Part shown: one piece after another, positions 36,250 through 45,043 of the stretch
Layout: the number at the start of each line of letters is the position of its first letter
Numbering within the stretch: position 1 is the stretch's first letter
Source of the DNA: Flavonifractor sp. An92
GTDB lineage: Bacteria > Bacillota > Clostridia > Oscillospirales > Oscillospiraceae
DNA length: 64,000 nucleotides
Assembly (NCBI RefSeq): GCF_002159175.1
Contig: NZ_NFGZ01000005.1
Coordinates: 62,001-126,000 of the forward strand
Direction: 5' to 3'
Translations under genes and position numbers: made by a program
The notes under the pieces: model-generated
Database searches by the model: none
The model's input: only the letters and a program-made list of their open reading frames with translations
Told to the model about the DNA's origin: nothing

Positions 36250-36771
36250 TCAAATTTCTTTCTCGTAGCAGACCAAAGTCTCGTCGATGACCCCCTCAAA
36301 GTGGAAGGGGGCGCTGCCCGCCAGGCGGTAGCCCTGGCGCTCATAGAAGGACCGGGCGGGCTCGTTGCCCTCATAGGTGTCCAGCCGGATGGCCTTGCAC
36401 CCCATACCGGCGGCCAGGCCCTCGGCAAAGGCCACCAACTTGCGGCCCAGACCCTTCCCGGCGATGACCGGGTGGACCACCAGAGTGTGGATGACCAGCA
36501 CCTCGCTGTCCTTGGCGGGGATAGTCCAGGGAATGGCGGCGTACTCGTCGGGCTGGACCTGGTTCAGGTTCACCGCCGCGGCGATGTCGCCCCCCATCTC
36601 CACCACATAGAGGGTCCCGGCCTTCCCCGCCTTCCGGGCGGTGTCCCGGGTGGGATAGAGCCCCCGCTGCCAGTTGGTGTAGCTGTGGCCCCGCTTCTCG
36701 TCGGCGCGGAACAGGGCGTCGTAGATCTCTTCAATGGCGTCCAGGTCGCCGGGGACGGCTTTTCGGATCAT
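36250..36771 (-). CDS. GNAT-family N-acetyltransferase
   Basis: 173 residues. The GNAT fold is visible: an N-terminal IRKAVPGDLDAIEEIYDALF, the core strand VLVIHTLVVHPVIAGKGLGR with the acetyl-CoA pyrophosphate loop (GKGLGRKL at about 108), and motif B IRLDTYEGNEPARSFYERQG followed by Y. It would transfer acetyl from acetyl-CoA to an amine; the substrate is unknown. GGAG lies before the ATG. Single-gene unit, divergent from topB. Confidence 0.88.
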   Translation of the reverse strand: MIRKAVPGDLDAIEEIYDALFRADEKRGHSYTNWQRGLYPTRDTARKAGKAGTLYVVEMGGDIAAAVNLNQVQPDEYAAIPWTIPAKDSEVLVIHTLVVHPVIAGKGLGRKLVAFAEGLAAGMGCKAIRLDTYEGNEPARSFYERQGYRLAGSAPFHFEGVIDETLVCYEKEI

Positions 36772-36804
36772 TGTGAAGCTCCTCTCCTCCCCCTGCCGGG
36801 GGAA

Positions 36805-36833
36805 TTGCGTTTTCTCGGTGGTTCCAGTATAAT
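36805..36833 (+). promoter_or_regulatory. Promoter of topB
   Basis: TTGCGT (36805-36810) and TATAAT (36828-36833) are exactly 17 bp apart. Confidence 0.7.
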
Positions 36834-36888
36834 GGAAGGGATTTGAAAAGTCAATTCGCCGGGGGACTTCCCCCAGAAGGAGCGAACC

Positions 36889-39075
36889 ATGTCCAAAACA
36901 CTGGTATTAGCGGAAAAACCCTCGGTGGGCCGGGAGCTGGCCCGGGTGCTGGGCTGCCCCCGCAGCGGCGAGGGCTGCCTGGAGGGGGAACAATACATCG
37001 TCACCTGGGCGCTGGGCCACCTCATCGAGCTGGCCGCCCCCGAGGCCTACGACAAGGCCTGGCAGAAGTGGGACATGCTCACCCTGCCCATGCTGCCCCG
37101 GGAGATGAAAACCGTGGTGATCCCCCAGTCCGGGCGGCAGTTCCGGGCCGTGCAGGCCCTTTTAAGACGCAAAGATGTCTCGGAACTTGTCATCGCCACC
37201 GACGCCGGGCGGGAGGGCGAACTGGTGGCCCGCTGGATTTTGGAAAAGGCGGGCTGGCACGGCCCCACGAAACGGCTGTGGATCTCCTCCCAGACCGACA
37301 AGGCCATCAAGGACGGCTTTGCCCACCTGCGCCCCGCCGCCGAGTACGACAACCTCTACCACTCTGCCTGGGCCCGGAGCGTGGCCGACTGGCTGGTGGG
37401 CCTCAACGTGACGCGGGCCCTCACCTGCAAGTACAACGCCCAGCTCTCCGCCGGGCGGGTGCAGACCCCCACCCTGGCCCTCATCGTGGACCGGGAGCAG
37501 GAGATCCGGTCCTTCCGGCCCAAGCCCTTCTACACCGTCCGCCTCCAGGTGCCCGGCTTCACCGCCACCTGGCGGGACAAAAATGGCCAGGCCCGCATCT
37601 TTGACGAGGACACCGCCAGGGCCCTGGCCGCTCGCCTGGAGGGTAAGACGGCGAAAATCACCCAGGTGAAGCGGGCCGTGAAGGAGGTCCCGCCTCCGGC
37701 GGCCTACGACCTCACCGAGCTCCAGCGGGACGCTAATAAAAAGTACGCCTACTCCGCCAAGGAGACGTTGGGCATGATGCAGTCCCTCTACGAGACCCAC
37801 AAGGTCCTCACCTACCCCCGCACCGACTCCCGCTACCTCACCGCCGACCTGGTGCCCACCCTGCCTGAGCGGCTTTCCTCGGTGGCGGTGGATGTGTACA
37901 AGGACCTGGCCCTCGCCATCCGCCGCAAGCGCCCCCTCCAGACCAAGTACCTGGTCAACGACGCCAAGGTCACCGACCACCACGCCATCATCCCCACCGA
38001 GGAGCAGGTGGACCTGTGGCGGATGAGCGGCGGCGAGCGGAACATCTACGATCTGGTGGTGCGCCGCTTCCTGGCGGTGCTGCTGCCGCCATGCAAGTAC
38101 GAGGAGCTCTCCCTCACCCTCACCGTGGACGGGGAGACCTTCACCGCCCGTGGCAAGCGCATGGTGGAGCCGGGCTGGCGGGCGGCCTACGACCGTACCT
38201 TCGACACCATGGAGGAGGACGAGGACGCCGACGACCGGGAGCAGGCCCTCCCCGAAGTGGCCGAGGGGGCCACGCTGCCGGTGCAGGCGGTGAAGCTGGC
38301 CAACGGCCAGACCGCCCCGCCCAAGCGCTACACCGAGGCCACCCTTCTCTCCGCCATGGAGCACCCCGGCTCCCATGTCCAGGATAAAGCCCAGAGCAAG
38401 GTGCTGGAGGAGACCGGCGGCCTGGGCACCCCCGCCACCCGGGCCGACATCATCGAAAAGCTCTTCTCCGCCTTCTATCTGGAGCGGCGGGGCAAGGAGC
38501 TGGTGCCCACCTCCAAGGGCATGCAGGTGGTGGACCTGGCCCCGGAGGATCTGCGCTCCCCCGCCCTCACTGCCCGCTGGGAGGGCCGCCTGGGGGCCAT
38601 CGCCAAGGGCGAGGAACAGGAGGACGCCTTTATCGCCGAGATGCGGGACTACGCCTCCCGCCTGGTGGCCCAGGTGAAGGCCAGCGACGCCACCTACTCC
38701 CACGACAACCAGACCCGCTCCCCCTGCCCCGAGTGCGGCAAGTTCCTGCTGCGAGTCAAGACCAAGCGGGGCGGCGAGATGCTGGTCTGCCCCGACCGGG
38801 AGTGCGGCTACCGCCGGAGCCTGAAGCAGGTCACCAACGCCCGCTGCCCCAACTGCCACAAGAAGATGGAGCTGCGGGGCGAGGGCGACAAGCAGATGTT
38901 CGCCTGCGTGTGCGGCTACCGGGAGAAGCTCTCCGACTTCAAGGCCCGCAAGGCCAAGGCCGGCGGCGGCAAGCGGGATGTGCGGCGCTACCTGGAACAG
39001 CAGGAGCAGCAGAAGGACACCGGCAACTCCGCCCTGGCCGAGCAGCTGGCCAAGTGGATGGAGCGCAATTCGTAA
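36889..39075 (+). CDS. topB: DNA topoisomerase III
   Basis: 728 residues, type IA topoisomerase. TOPRIM motifs: LVLAEKPSVGREL at 5-17 and ATDAGREGELVAR at 103-115. The active-site Tyr309 lies in LTYPRTDSRYL. Two C-terminal zinc ribbons (CPECGKFLLRVKTKRGGEML..CPDRECGYRR and CPNCHKKMELRG..CVCGY) follow at about 625-700. It removes DNA entanglements by single-strand passage during replication and recombination. Length and zinc ribbons fit chromosomal TopB. It is followed 13 bp later by an exonuclease gene. Confidence 0.93.
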   Translation: MSKTLVLAEKPSVGRELARVLGCPRSGEGCLEGEQYIVTWALGHLIELAAPEAYDKAWQKWDMLTLPMLPREMKTVVIPQSGRQFRAVQALLRRKDVSELVIATDAGREGELVARWILEKAGWHGPTKRLWISSQTDKAIKDGFAHLRPAAEYDNLYHSAWARSVADWLVGLNVTRALTCKYNAQLSAGRVQTPTLALIVDREQEIRSFRPKPFYTVRLQVPGFTATWRDKNGQARIFDEDTARALAARLEGKTAKITQVKRAVKEVPPPAAYDLTELQRDANKKYAYSAKETLGMMQSLYETHKVLTYPRTDSRYLTADLVPTLPERLSSVAVDVYKDLALAIRRKRPLQTKYLVNDAKVTDHHAIIPTEEQVDLWRMSGGERNIYDLVVRRFLAVLLPPCKYEELSLTLTVDGETFTARGKRMVEPGWRAAYDRTFDTMEEDEDADDREQALPEVAEGATLPVQAVKLANGQTAPPKRYTEATLLSAMEHPGSHVQDKAQSKVLEETGGLGTPATRADIIEKLFSAFYLERRGKELVPTSKGMQVVDLAPEDLRSPALTARWEGRLGAIAKGEEQEDAFIAEMRDYASRLVAQVKASDATYSHDNQTRSPCPECGKFLLRVKTKRGGEMLVCPDRECGYRRSLKQVTNARCPNCHKKMELRGEGDKQMFACVCGYREKLSDFKARKAKAGGGKRDVRRYLEQQEQQKDTGNSALAEQLAKWMERNS

Positions 39076-39088
39076 GGGAGAGAGAACC

Positions 39089-39757
39089 ATGTACGACAGC
39101 CATATTTTTCTGGATTTTGAGATGAACCCCATCCCCCGGGAGTTTACTGAGGCCCGGCAGATGGCCCGGGCGGAGATCGTGGAGATCGGCGCGGTGAAGC
39201 TGGACCAGGACTACAACCTCATCGACCGCTACTCCCGCTTTGTGAAGCCCCAGTACGCCCCCATCCACAAGCGCATCACCCAGCTCACCGGCATCACCGA
39301 CGCCGATGTGGCCAATGCCGAGCCCTTTGCGGAGGCCATCGCCGCCTTCGGGGAATGGATCGGCGGCGGGCGCACCCGCATCTACTCCTGGAGCCGCACC
39401 GACCAGAACCAGCTCTTCGACGAGAGCTGGCTGAAGGAAGTGGAGCTCCCCGCCCCTCTGGAGGGGCGCTGGATGGACTTTCAGGACGTGTATACCCGCC
39501 TCATCGGCCTCTCCGGGGCCAACAGCCTGTCCCTGAAGCACGCGCTGGGAGCGGCGGCCTGCACCTTTGAGGGCGAGGCCCACCGGGCGGTCCACGACGC
39601 GGAGAACTCCGCCACTCTGCTGAAACTGGTGAAGGAGGGGCGGCTCAAGGAGCAGGCCGGCGCGGTGTGGCAGGCCCTCCATCCGGAGAAGCACACGGGC
39701 AGCTCCCTGGGGGAGAATTCTGCCCTGAAAGCCTATCTGGAACGGCTGGAGAAGTGA
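39089..39757 (+). CDS. DEDDh-family 3'-5' exonuclease
   Basis: 222 residues. Exo I FLDFEMNP (residues 6-13), with Glu paired with the later acidic residues, Exo II around YSWSRTDQNQL (about 110) and Exo III HRAVHDAENSATL (about 171). ITQLTGITDADV is the usual substrate-loop text of the KapD/inhibitor-of-KinA-type and RNase T-like exonucleases. It cuts single-stranded DNA or RNA from the 3' end. Start after GGGAGAGAG; probably on the topB transcript. Confidence 0.85.
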   Translation: MYDSHIFLDFEMNPIPREFTEARQMARAEIVEIGAVKLDQDYNLIDRYSRFVKPQYAPIHKRITQLTGITDADVANAEPFAEAIAAFGEWIGGGRTRIYSWSRTDQNQLFDESWLKEVELPAPLEGRWMDFQDVYTRLIGLSGANSLSLKHALGAAACTFEGEAHRAVHDAENSATLLKLVKEGRLKEQAGAVWQALHPEKHTGSSLGENSALKAYLERLEK

Positions 39758-39819
39758 GCTTTTTTCACGATTTCATGGATTTTTGGACGCGATACAAACA
39801 ATTTCCTGCATAAAAAACG

Positions 39820-39853
39820 AAAGAGCCCGCATCTGCGGGCCGGCAGCTCTTTC
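39820..39853 (+). terminator. Probable terminator after the exonuclease gene
   Basis: A nested inverted repeat, AAAGAGC outside and CCGC/GCGG inside, is followed by TTTCC; about 60 bp after the stop. The rest of the 216-bp gap holds a long GC-only hairpin (39881-39908) without a T-run. Confidence 0.5.
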
Positions 39854-39973
39854 CATTCCAAAGGTGTGTTTCTTTGGCAGCGGCGGCGGCGGGTTCTTTC
39901 CCGCCGCCGCGGTCATATTATGCTTGCGCGGTTTTTTCGCGCATGATAATTTTGACGCGGAAAGGGTGAAACT

Positions 39974-41044
39974 ATGCAGGAGGAATCGATTGCAAAACCA
40001 TGGCTGTCCTGGGCGGTGCGGGCGGCCGCCCTGGCGCTGACGCTGGCGGCGCTGGTATTCAGTGCCGGTCCGGCTGGAGCCGCCGCCGCGGGGAGCGTGG
40101 CCGGCGTGGGTGACATGGTGTATCCCCTGGGCCGGGCGGTGGGCATCAAGCTCTTCGCCGACGGCGTGATGGTGGTGGGCCTCAGCGAGGTGGACACCGC
40201 CGCCGGCAGCTCCGCCCCGGCCAAGAGCTGCGGCCTGCGGGAGGGCGACATCATCACCCACATCAACAGCGAAGAGGTGGGCACCATCGAGGAGGTTCAG
40301 TCCATCCTCCAGGATCTGGAGGGGGAAACCATGAGCATCCGGGCCCGCCGGGACGGGGAGGAATTGCAGGTCACCGCCCAGGCCGTCCAGTGCGCCTCTG
40401 ACGGCAGCTACAAGCTGGGCGCCTGGATCCGGGACTCCATGGCGGGCATCGGCACCATGACCTTCTATGACCCGGCCAGCGGCGTGTTCGGCGCCCTGGG
40501 CCACGGCATCAGCGACGTGGACACCGCCCAGCTCATGCCCCTCCAGTCCGGGTCCATCATGTACGCCACCGTGCAGGACGTGCGCCCCGGCGAGGTGGGC
40601 GCGCCCGGTGAGCTCCACGGCGCCTTCCAGGCCAGCCGTGACCTGGGAGAGCTCTACTGCAACAGCAGTTCCGGCATTTTCGGCACCCTCACCGACACCT
40701 CCCTCACCGCCGGGGTGGAAGCGGTCCCGGTGGCCGGGCGGGATGAGGTCCACACCGGCAAGGCGGTCATCCGCTCCAACATCGCCGGGGACGAAGTGAA
40801 GGAATACCAGGTGGAGATCACCCACATCTACCCCGAGGGCAGCGGCAAGGATATGACGGTGAAGGTCACCGACGAGGCCCTTCTCTCCGCCACCGGGGGC
40901 ATCGTCCAGGGTATGAGCGGCTCCCCCATCCTCCAGGACGGTAAGCTCATCGGCGCGGTCACCCACGTTCTGGTCAACGACCCCACCCAGGGGTACGGCA
41001 TCCTCCTGGAGCACATGCTGGACGCAGCGGACAGCCCGGCATAA
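39974..41044 (+). CDS. spoIVB: SpoIVB sporulation serine protease
   Basis: 356 residues. A signal anchor (about 12-36) is followed by a PDZ domain (about 55-125, GLREGDIITHINSEEV) and an S55 peptidase domain with His177 (FGALGHGIS) and Ser315 (QGMSGSPIL). In B. subtilis SpoIVB is secreted from the forespore and starts sigma-K activation by cutting SpoIVFA. Its presence marks an endospore former. A CATATTA at 39914 recalls a sigma-G -10 box, but no convincing -35 is seen. AAAGGG precedes the ATG. Confidence 0.92.
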   Translation: MQEESIAKPWLSWAVRAAALALTLAALVFSAGPAGAAAAGSVAGVGDMVYPLGRAVGIKLFADGVMVVGLSEVDTAAGSSAPAKSCGLREGDIITHINSEEVGTIEEVQSILQDLEGETMSIRARRDGEELQVTAQAVQCASDGSYKLGAWIRDSMAGIGTMTFYDPASGVFGALGHGISDVDTAQLMPLQSGSIMYATVQDVRPGEVGAPGELHGAFQASRDLGELYCNSSSGIFGTLTDTSLTAGVEAVPVAGRDEVHTGKAVIRSNIAGDEVKEYQVEITHIYPEGSGKDMTVKVTDEALLSATGGIVQGMSGSPILQDGKLIGAVTHVLVNDPTQGYGILLEHMLDAADSPA

Positions 41045-41072
41045 CAAAATCAGGCAGACGAAAAGGAACCTT

Positions 41073-41108
41073 GTTGCCCCTGTGATAACTCACAGGGGCA
41101 ACTTTTTT
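41073..41108 (+). terminator. Terminator after spoIVB
   Basis: GTTGCCCCTGTG/CACAGGGGCAAC perfect stem followed by TTTTTTC. The 200 bp beyond it hold no gene but a GCATTGCAACC/GCAATGCAACC near-repeat (41131 and 41174). Confidence 0.92.
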
Positions 41109-41307
41109 CTTGATTTGTACGTTGGAAACCGCATTGCAACCGTTGGTTGACACATTTCCAAGTGCAGATGGTGGCAATGCAACCAAGGAATCTGCTATCC
41201 TGTTGTCAAAGAAAAGTTAAGGAAATATTTATCAAAAAGTTCGGAGTGATATGACATCATCTTGTAAAATAAACTTACAGATTTGGATTTGTATGGAGGG
41301 ACATAAC

Positions 41308-41661
41308 ATGCTAAAAAAGAGGATTCTCATCGCATCTGTCCTACTGGCTGCGGGCATTGCGCTTGTGGCTGCCATTCCCCTTTTTCAGATGGCCGTTCAA
41401 AAACCGATCATTGGAACCATAAAGGGGCCGGAATGTCAGTGGATCGAAATCGATGGCGTGAGGTATGTGGAAGATCGCGATGGCGCAAGAGCAAATGAGT
41501 TTTCAGGTGCTGACCGCGGGGCGTATTTGGGTTCCGTCACCAATGGAACGATCACCATGCGTGTGTTTTCCGTAAAGGGAGATGACAGCGGAAGGTTCCT
41601 CTATACCCTTTGGGACTGGGAGGGCGCCTTTTATTCCCGGGAGGATTGTAATGCAGACTGA
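41308..41661 (+). CDS. Small membrane-anchored or secreted protein of unknown function
   Basis: 117 residues. A basic start (MLKKR) leads into a hydrophobic segment (ILIASVLLAAGIALVAAIP), probably an uncleaved signal anchor. The external part is small and mixed, with PECQWIEIDGVRYVEDRDGA and GRFLYTLWDWEGAFYSRE; no family is recognised. The start is set by GGAGGG 7 bp upstream; an earlier in-frame ATG at 41293 has no site. Base composition here is visibly less GC-rich than in the flanks, as in the next gene, which suggests a recent acquisition. Confidence 0.6.
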   Translation: MLKKRILIASVLLAAGIALVAAIPLFQMAVQKPIIGTIKGPECQWIEIDGVRYVEDRDGARANEFSGADRGAYLGSVTNGTITMRVFSVKGDDSGRFLYTLWDWEGAFYSREDCNAD

Positions 41662-41691
41662 TGATGTGCAAAGAGGAAAGGAGCATCCATA

Positions 41692-42327
41692 ATGACGCTG
41701 GCAGACAGAATACAGCACTTGAGAAAAGCAAAGGGAATTTCTCAGGAAGAATTGGCGGATCAGATCGGGGTATCCCGGCAGGCGGTTTCCAAGTGGGAAA
41801 GCGGACAATCCTCTCCTGACCTGGAAAAGGTCATCCTTCTGAGTGAGTTCTTTGACGTTGCAACGGACTATCTGTTGAAAGGAATGGAACCGCTTCCCAA
41901 AGAAAACCCCAAATCGAAAGATAAACCCAATGCCAACCTGTTTTCTATTGTGGGAACCGCCTTGAATTTTATGGGGCTCATTGTCGCTGCCATGGTATGG
42001 CATGAAGAGCAGGTCGCAACTGCGACCGCGATCGGCCTCATCTTCCTTGTGATTGGATGTATGGTTTACGGGATCGGCATGATCCTCTCCGATGATGTGA
42101 CAAAGCCCAGGGCAAAGCAGCGGTTTCTCTTCATCAATATCTGGACGGTGACCTTCATACCTTTGTCCGTTGCCTGCAATATGCTTCTGGGAATCGGCCT
42201 GATCGCCCCGTACCCCTTGATGGTAAATCCGCCGATTGGATTCGCTGCCTTCTGGGTGGTCTATCTCGCCATAGGCATTTTTGTGGACTGGAAGATCGCA
42301 AAGGTTCAAAAGAGAAGTTCCCCCTGA
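41692..42327 (+). CDS. XRE-family regulator with four membrane segments
   Basis: 211 residues. Cro/C1-type HTH at 5-60 (GISQEELADQIGVSRQAVSK, then WESGQSSPDLEK). Hydrophobic segments follow at about 85-105, 110-130, 145-170 and 175-200. This architecture is common in Firmicutes and may regulate the small membrane protein just upstream (30 bp). AAAGGAG precedes the ATG. Confidence 0.82.
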   Translation: MTLADRIQHLRKAKGISQEELADQIGVSRQAVSKWESGQSSPDLEKVILLSEFFDVATDYLLKGMEPLPKENPKSKDKPNANLFSIVGTALNFMGLIVAAMVWHEEQVATATAIGLIFLVIGCMVYGIGMILSDDVTKPRAKQRFLFINIWTVTFIPLSVACNMLLGIGLIAPYPLMVNPPIGFAAFWVVYLAIGIFVDWKIAKVQKRSSP

Positions 42328-42399
42328 TTGCAATCACATATAAGCGGCAGCCCAATCATCTCAAAAGGCCGTATCCTTAAACAAAATAAACAAAAAGGA

Positions 42400-42428
42400 A
42401 TGACACAGGCGGGTAAGTCTTGTATAAT
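42400..42428 (+). promoter_or_regulatory. Promoter of the lipoprotein gene
   Basis: ATGACA (42400-42405) and TATAAT (42423-42428) are 17 bp apart, 33 bp before the start codon. Confidence 0.6.
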
Positions 42429-42460
42429 GATGGTAGAAAAGCAGAGATGGGGATGTACTT

Positions 42461-43045
42461 ATGAGACACGATGCTGTCAAGTCGAAAACCCGCCGCTTCC
42501 GTGGCCTCTCCTGGCTGGTTCTGCTGCTTCTGCTGTTCCTGGCCGCCTGCGGGAGCGAAAAGAAGCCCTCCACGGTGTATGAGGTCGAAGAGCAGGGTAA
42601 GGTGTTTACGGTAGACCAGGAGCAGCAGACCATCTCCGTGGACGGCTATGTCTGCCAGTACGAGGTGACGGGCAGCGGAGGAAGCGCGGATCTTCATGTG
42701 ACCTACCCGGACGGTTCGACTTACTGGTGGAGTGAGGGTGGACATGTTGGGTATGGTGGATGGAGCGATAACTATGATCCGGACAAATATGTGGCGGGCG
42801 AGGTGTTGTGGGACGTACTGTGCCTGAGTGTCCCCACCAAAACAGACGATTCCGGTCACTATATCGGGCTTGGTCTGATCCTGATTCTGCTGGGCGCGGT
42901 TCATGCCATCAGTCCCCACACGATGTGGTATCTGAGCTACGGCTGGCACTTTAAGGACGCGGAGCCCTCGGATCTGGCCCTGTTTGCGGAACGTGCCGGC
43001 GGTATTGTGGCGATCGTTGCCGGTGTGGTCTGCCTGTTTGTATAA
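42461..43045 (+). CDS. Lipoprotein with C-terminal membrane segments (DUF6199-like)
   Basis: 194 residues. Lipobox LAAC at about 29 after a hydrophobic signal. A short external beta region (VYEVEEQGKVFTVDQEQQTI, then a Tyr/Trp/Gly-rich stretch) follows. The end has two membrane segments around ISPHTMWYLSYGWHFKDAEP, a pattern I associate with DUF6199-type proteins. Function unknown. It lies 13 bp upstream of the next membrane-protein gene, so the two probably form an operon. Confidence 0.65.
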   Translation: MRHDAVKSKTRRFRGLSWLVLLLLLFLAACGSEKKPSTVYEVEEQGKVFTVDQEQQTISVDGYVCQYEVTGSGGSADLHVTYPDGSTYWWSEGGHVGYGGWSDNYDPDKYVAGEVLWDVLCLSVPTKTDDSGHYIGLGLILILLGAVHAISPHTMWYLSYGWHFKDAEPSDLALFAERAGGIVAIVAGVVCLFV

Positions 43046-43058
43046 AGGAGGGATCCCC

Positions 43059-43535
43059 ATGAAAGTGCGGAAACAAACACTCTGGCGTGTTCCGATCTAT
43101 TGCCTGATCGCCAGCTGGCTGAGCTTCTACGTGACGGTCTATCTGGGCCGGTTCTTCTTCGTGGTAACCACTGTGGGAGAGGACGGGGTCGTCGTGGGAA
43201 GCATCGACCAGGTCCGCTCCGGAATTTTCAACGGCGTTCTGTTTTTGATCGTGCTCCTCCTGGGCGGCCTCTGGGCCTTCCGCTCCATGACCCGGGCGGA
43301 AATCGCCGTCTCGGCGGGAATCATGACCGTGGTCTATCTAGTGGCGCTGGGCCTTCTGCGTATGTTCCCCCAGCCTCCCGTGTCGGTCACAGTCGCTGCC
43401 GCCACGCTCCGGAACTGGCCTTCCATCCTCACCTCGCTGCTGTTTAAAGCCACTGGACAGCCAACCCTTTCGGCGGTGCTCGCCTGTCTGGCGCCGCTGC
43501 TCTTCATCCCCTTTGGTCGGAAACAAGTTCAGTAA
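43059..43535 (+). CDS. Four-helix membrane protein (copy 1 of a paralogous pair)
   Basis: 158 residues with about four hydrophobic segments. It shares its opening (MKVRKQTLWRVP.YCLI), its centre (LFLIVLLLGGLWAFRSMTR, then EIAVSAGIMTVVYL) and its last ten residues (FIPFGRKQVQ) with the gene at 44524. The loop regions and second half have diverged. No known family. The start is set by AAAGGAGG. Function unknown; it sits after the lipoprotein gene. Confidence 0.7.
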   Translation: MKVRKQTLWRVPIYCLIASWLSFYVTVYLGRFFFVVTTVGEDGVVVGSIDQVRSGIFNGVLFLIVLLLGGLWAFRSMTRAEIAVSAGIMTVVYLVALGLLRMFPQPPVSVTVAAATLRNWPSILTSLLFKATGQPTLSAVLACLAPLLFIPFGRKQVQ

Positions 43536-43546
43536 AGACATCAAAC

Positions 43547-43578
43547 GCCCCGGCGGTCACACAGACCGCCGGGGCTTC
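43547..43578. terminator. Terminator between convergent genes
   Basis: GCCCCGGCGGTC/GACCGCCGGGGC stem followed by TTCTCTC. Confidence 0.8.
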
Positions 43579-43589
43579 TCTCTGTTCAA

Positions 43590-44312
43590 TTAAGAAAAGG
43601 AAATGTCATAGATGCCGTAGCCCGCCTGGGAGTGGAAGATGGACTTCACCACCAGCAGCTTGACGTTGGCCGCCCGGTTCAGGGGCACGCTGACGGTCTG
43701 GACACCCCCGTCCCACTTGAGGTCGTAGCTGGTACTCAACTCGCCGTCCAGATAGACCTCCAGGGTGGCGTCGTCTGCCTCCGTCCCGTCCACATGGCCC
43801 ACGGTGAAGGTCATGGTGTTGTACTTCAGGTCGGTGTTCCAGAGGGCGTAGGAAGCGGTGGTGGACGCCGCGGTGCGGTCCTGGAGCATGACGCCCTCGG
43901 TGATGTCCTTTCCGGCCACCGTCATGTAAGACTTGAGATCGCTGCCGTCATAGATCGTACTCCCCCCATTGACCTGGTAGGGGGGCAGCAGCTTCATCCA
44001 GCTGTCGGCCTGGCCGGGGATCGCGCCCACATAGACCGTGGCGGTCTCGCCGTCCCAGGTGACCTCCTTGCCCAGGGCCTCACCCACGGCGCGGACGGGC
44101 AGATAGGTGGTGCCGCCGCTGGCGAAGGGCTCCACAACCTTGCCGTTGGGGTCTTTGGGGGTGATCTCCTTGCCATCCACCACCAGGCGAATACCCATGT
44201 AGTTGGCCTCGATCATCTTGGTCGTCACCGCATTGGTGGCCACGGCGGTGCCGCAGAGCAGTCCCGCCACCGCGACGGCAGCCAGGGCCCGGTTACGCGT
44301 GATCTTCTTCAT
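43590..44312 (-). CDS. Copper-amine-oxidase-stalk domain protein with NPCBM-like C-terminus
   Basis: 240 residues. A signal peptide (MKKITRNRALAAVAVAGLLC) is followed by the stalk domain also called copper amine oxidase N-terminal (IRLVVDGKEITPKDPNG..., TTYLPVRAVGEALGKEVTWD, residues about 38-100). The C-terminal half (about 120-240) has the layout of NPCBM/NEW2 sugar-binding domains: MTVAGKDITEGVMLQD, TFTVGHVDGTEADDATLEVY, VKLLVVKSIFHSQAGYGIYD. It is likely a wall-associated carbohydrate-binding protein. GGAGG precedes the ATG; upstream codons in frame have no site. Confidence 0.82.
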   Translation of the reverse strand: MKKITRNRALAAVAVAGLLCGTAVATNAVTTKMIEANYMGIRLVVDGKEITPKDPNGKVVEPFASGGTTYLPVRAVGEALGKEVTWDGETATVYVGAIPGQADSWMKLLPPYQVNGGSTIYDGSDLKSYMTVAGKDITEGVMLQDRTAASTTASYALWNTDLKYNTMTFTVGHVDGTEADDATLEVYLDGELSTSYDLKWDGGVQTVSVPLNRAANVKLLVVKSIFHSQAGYGIYDISFS

Positions 44313-44523
44313 GGTACTTCCTCCTTTGTTTCGTTTCCAACACACCGCGCAGAGGTCTGCGTTTCCTTTATTGTGGACCTCCAAGCCTGTTTTGTCAATA
44401 GATAGATGCCTCTACGCACCTGCCGGACGCCACGGGAAACCCGGTTGAAAGCAAATTGCGCCTGTCCTTTTTTCTTCCGATCTGTTATACTGAACATAGA
44501 AAACAGAACAGGGAGGGATACCC

Positions 44524-44997
44524 ATGAACGTGCGGAAACAAACACTCTGGCGCGTACCTGCCTATTGTCTGATTACCAGCTGTCTGAGCTTTTATGTGAC
44601 GGTCTATCTGGGAGACGCTTTCTTTATGGTAAGAACCATGGATGAAAGCGGGCTTCTTACAACAAACGTCAATATCGTCCGCTATGTGCTTTTTAACAGC
44701 GCCCTCTTTCTGATCGTGCTCCTCCTGGGCGGACTCTGGGCCTTCCGCTCCATGACCCGGGTGGAGATCGCCGTCTCGGCGGGCATCATGACGGTGGTTT
44801 ATCTGATTATACTGGGAATCCAGATGTCGCTTCCCCAATTTCCCACAGCTACCTTTCTCATCGCAATCTTCCAAACCTGGCCGGGAATCCTCTCCCATCT
44901 GCTGGCACTGGTCACCGGACCACATATTCTCCTGGCTGTAACCTGCTTCCTGGCTCCGCTGCTCTTCATCCCCTTTGGTCGGAAGCAAGTCCAGTAA
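44524..44997 (+). CDS. Four-helix membrane protein (copy 2 of a paralogous pair)
   Basis: 157 residues. Paralogue of the product at 43059, as described there. Identity is highest at the start, the central LIVLLLGGLWAFRSMTR and the FIPFGRKQVQ end, and low in the loop after residue 30 and between residues 105 and 135. A TGTTATACT extended -10 lies at about 44481-44489. GGGAGG precedes the ATG. The intervening surface-protein gene on the other strand suggests duplication followed by insertion or inversion. Confidence 0.7.
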   Translation: MNVRKQTLWRVPAYCLITSCLSFYVTVYLGDAFFMVRTMDESGLLTTNVNIVRYVLFNSALFLIVLLLGGLWAFRSMTRVEIAVSAGIMTVVYLIILGIQMSLPQFPTATFLIAIFQTWPGILSHLLALVTGPHILLAVTCFLAPLLFIPFGRKQVQ

Positions 44998-45005
44998 AAA
45001 CATCA

Positions 45006-45042
45006 AACGCCCGGACGGTCCGATGGACCGTCCGGGCGTTCT
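45006..45042. terminator. Terminator between convergent genes
   Basis: ACGCCCGGACGGTCC/GGACCGTCCGGGCGT perfect stem followed by TCTGTT. The sequence before it (CATCAAACGCC) repeats that before the terminator of the paralogue at 43547. Confidence 0.85.
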
Positions 45043-45043
45043 G

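Noticed and set aside
39881-39908. Long GC-only hairpin before spoIVB as a terminator
   Set aside because: There is no T-run on either strand; it may be structural or a chance result of CGG/CCG repeats.
39913-39950. Sigma-G promoter of spoIVB
   Set aside because: CATATTA fits a -10 box, but no matching -35 box was found at the right distance, so it is not listed as a feature.
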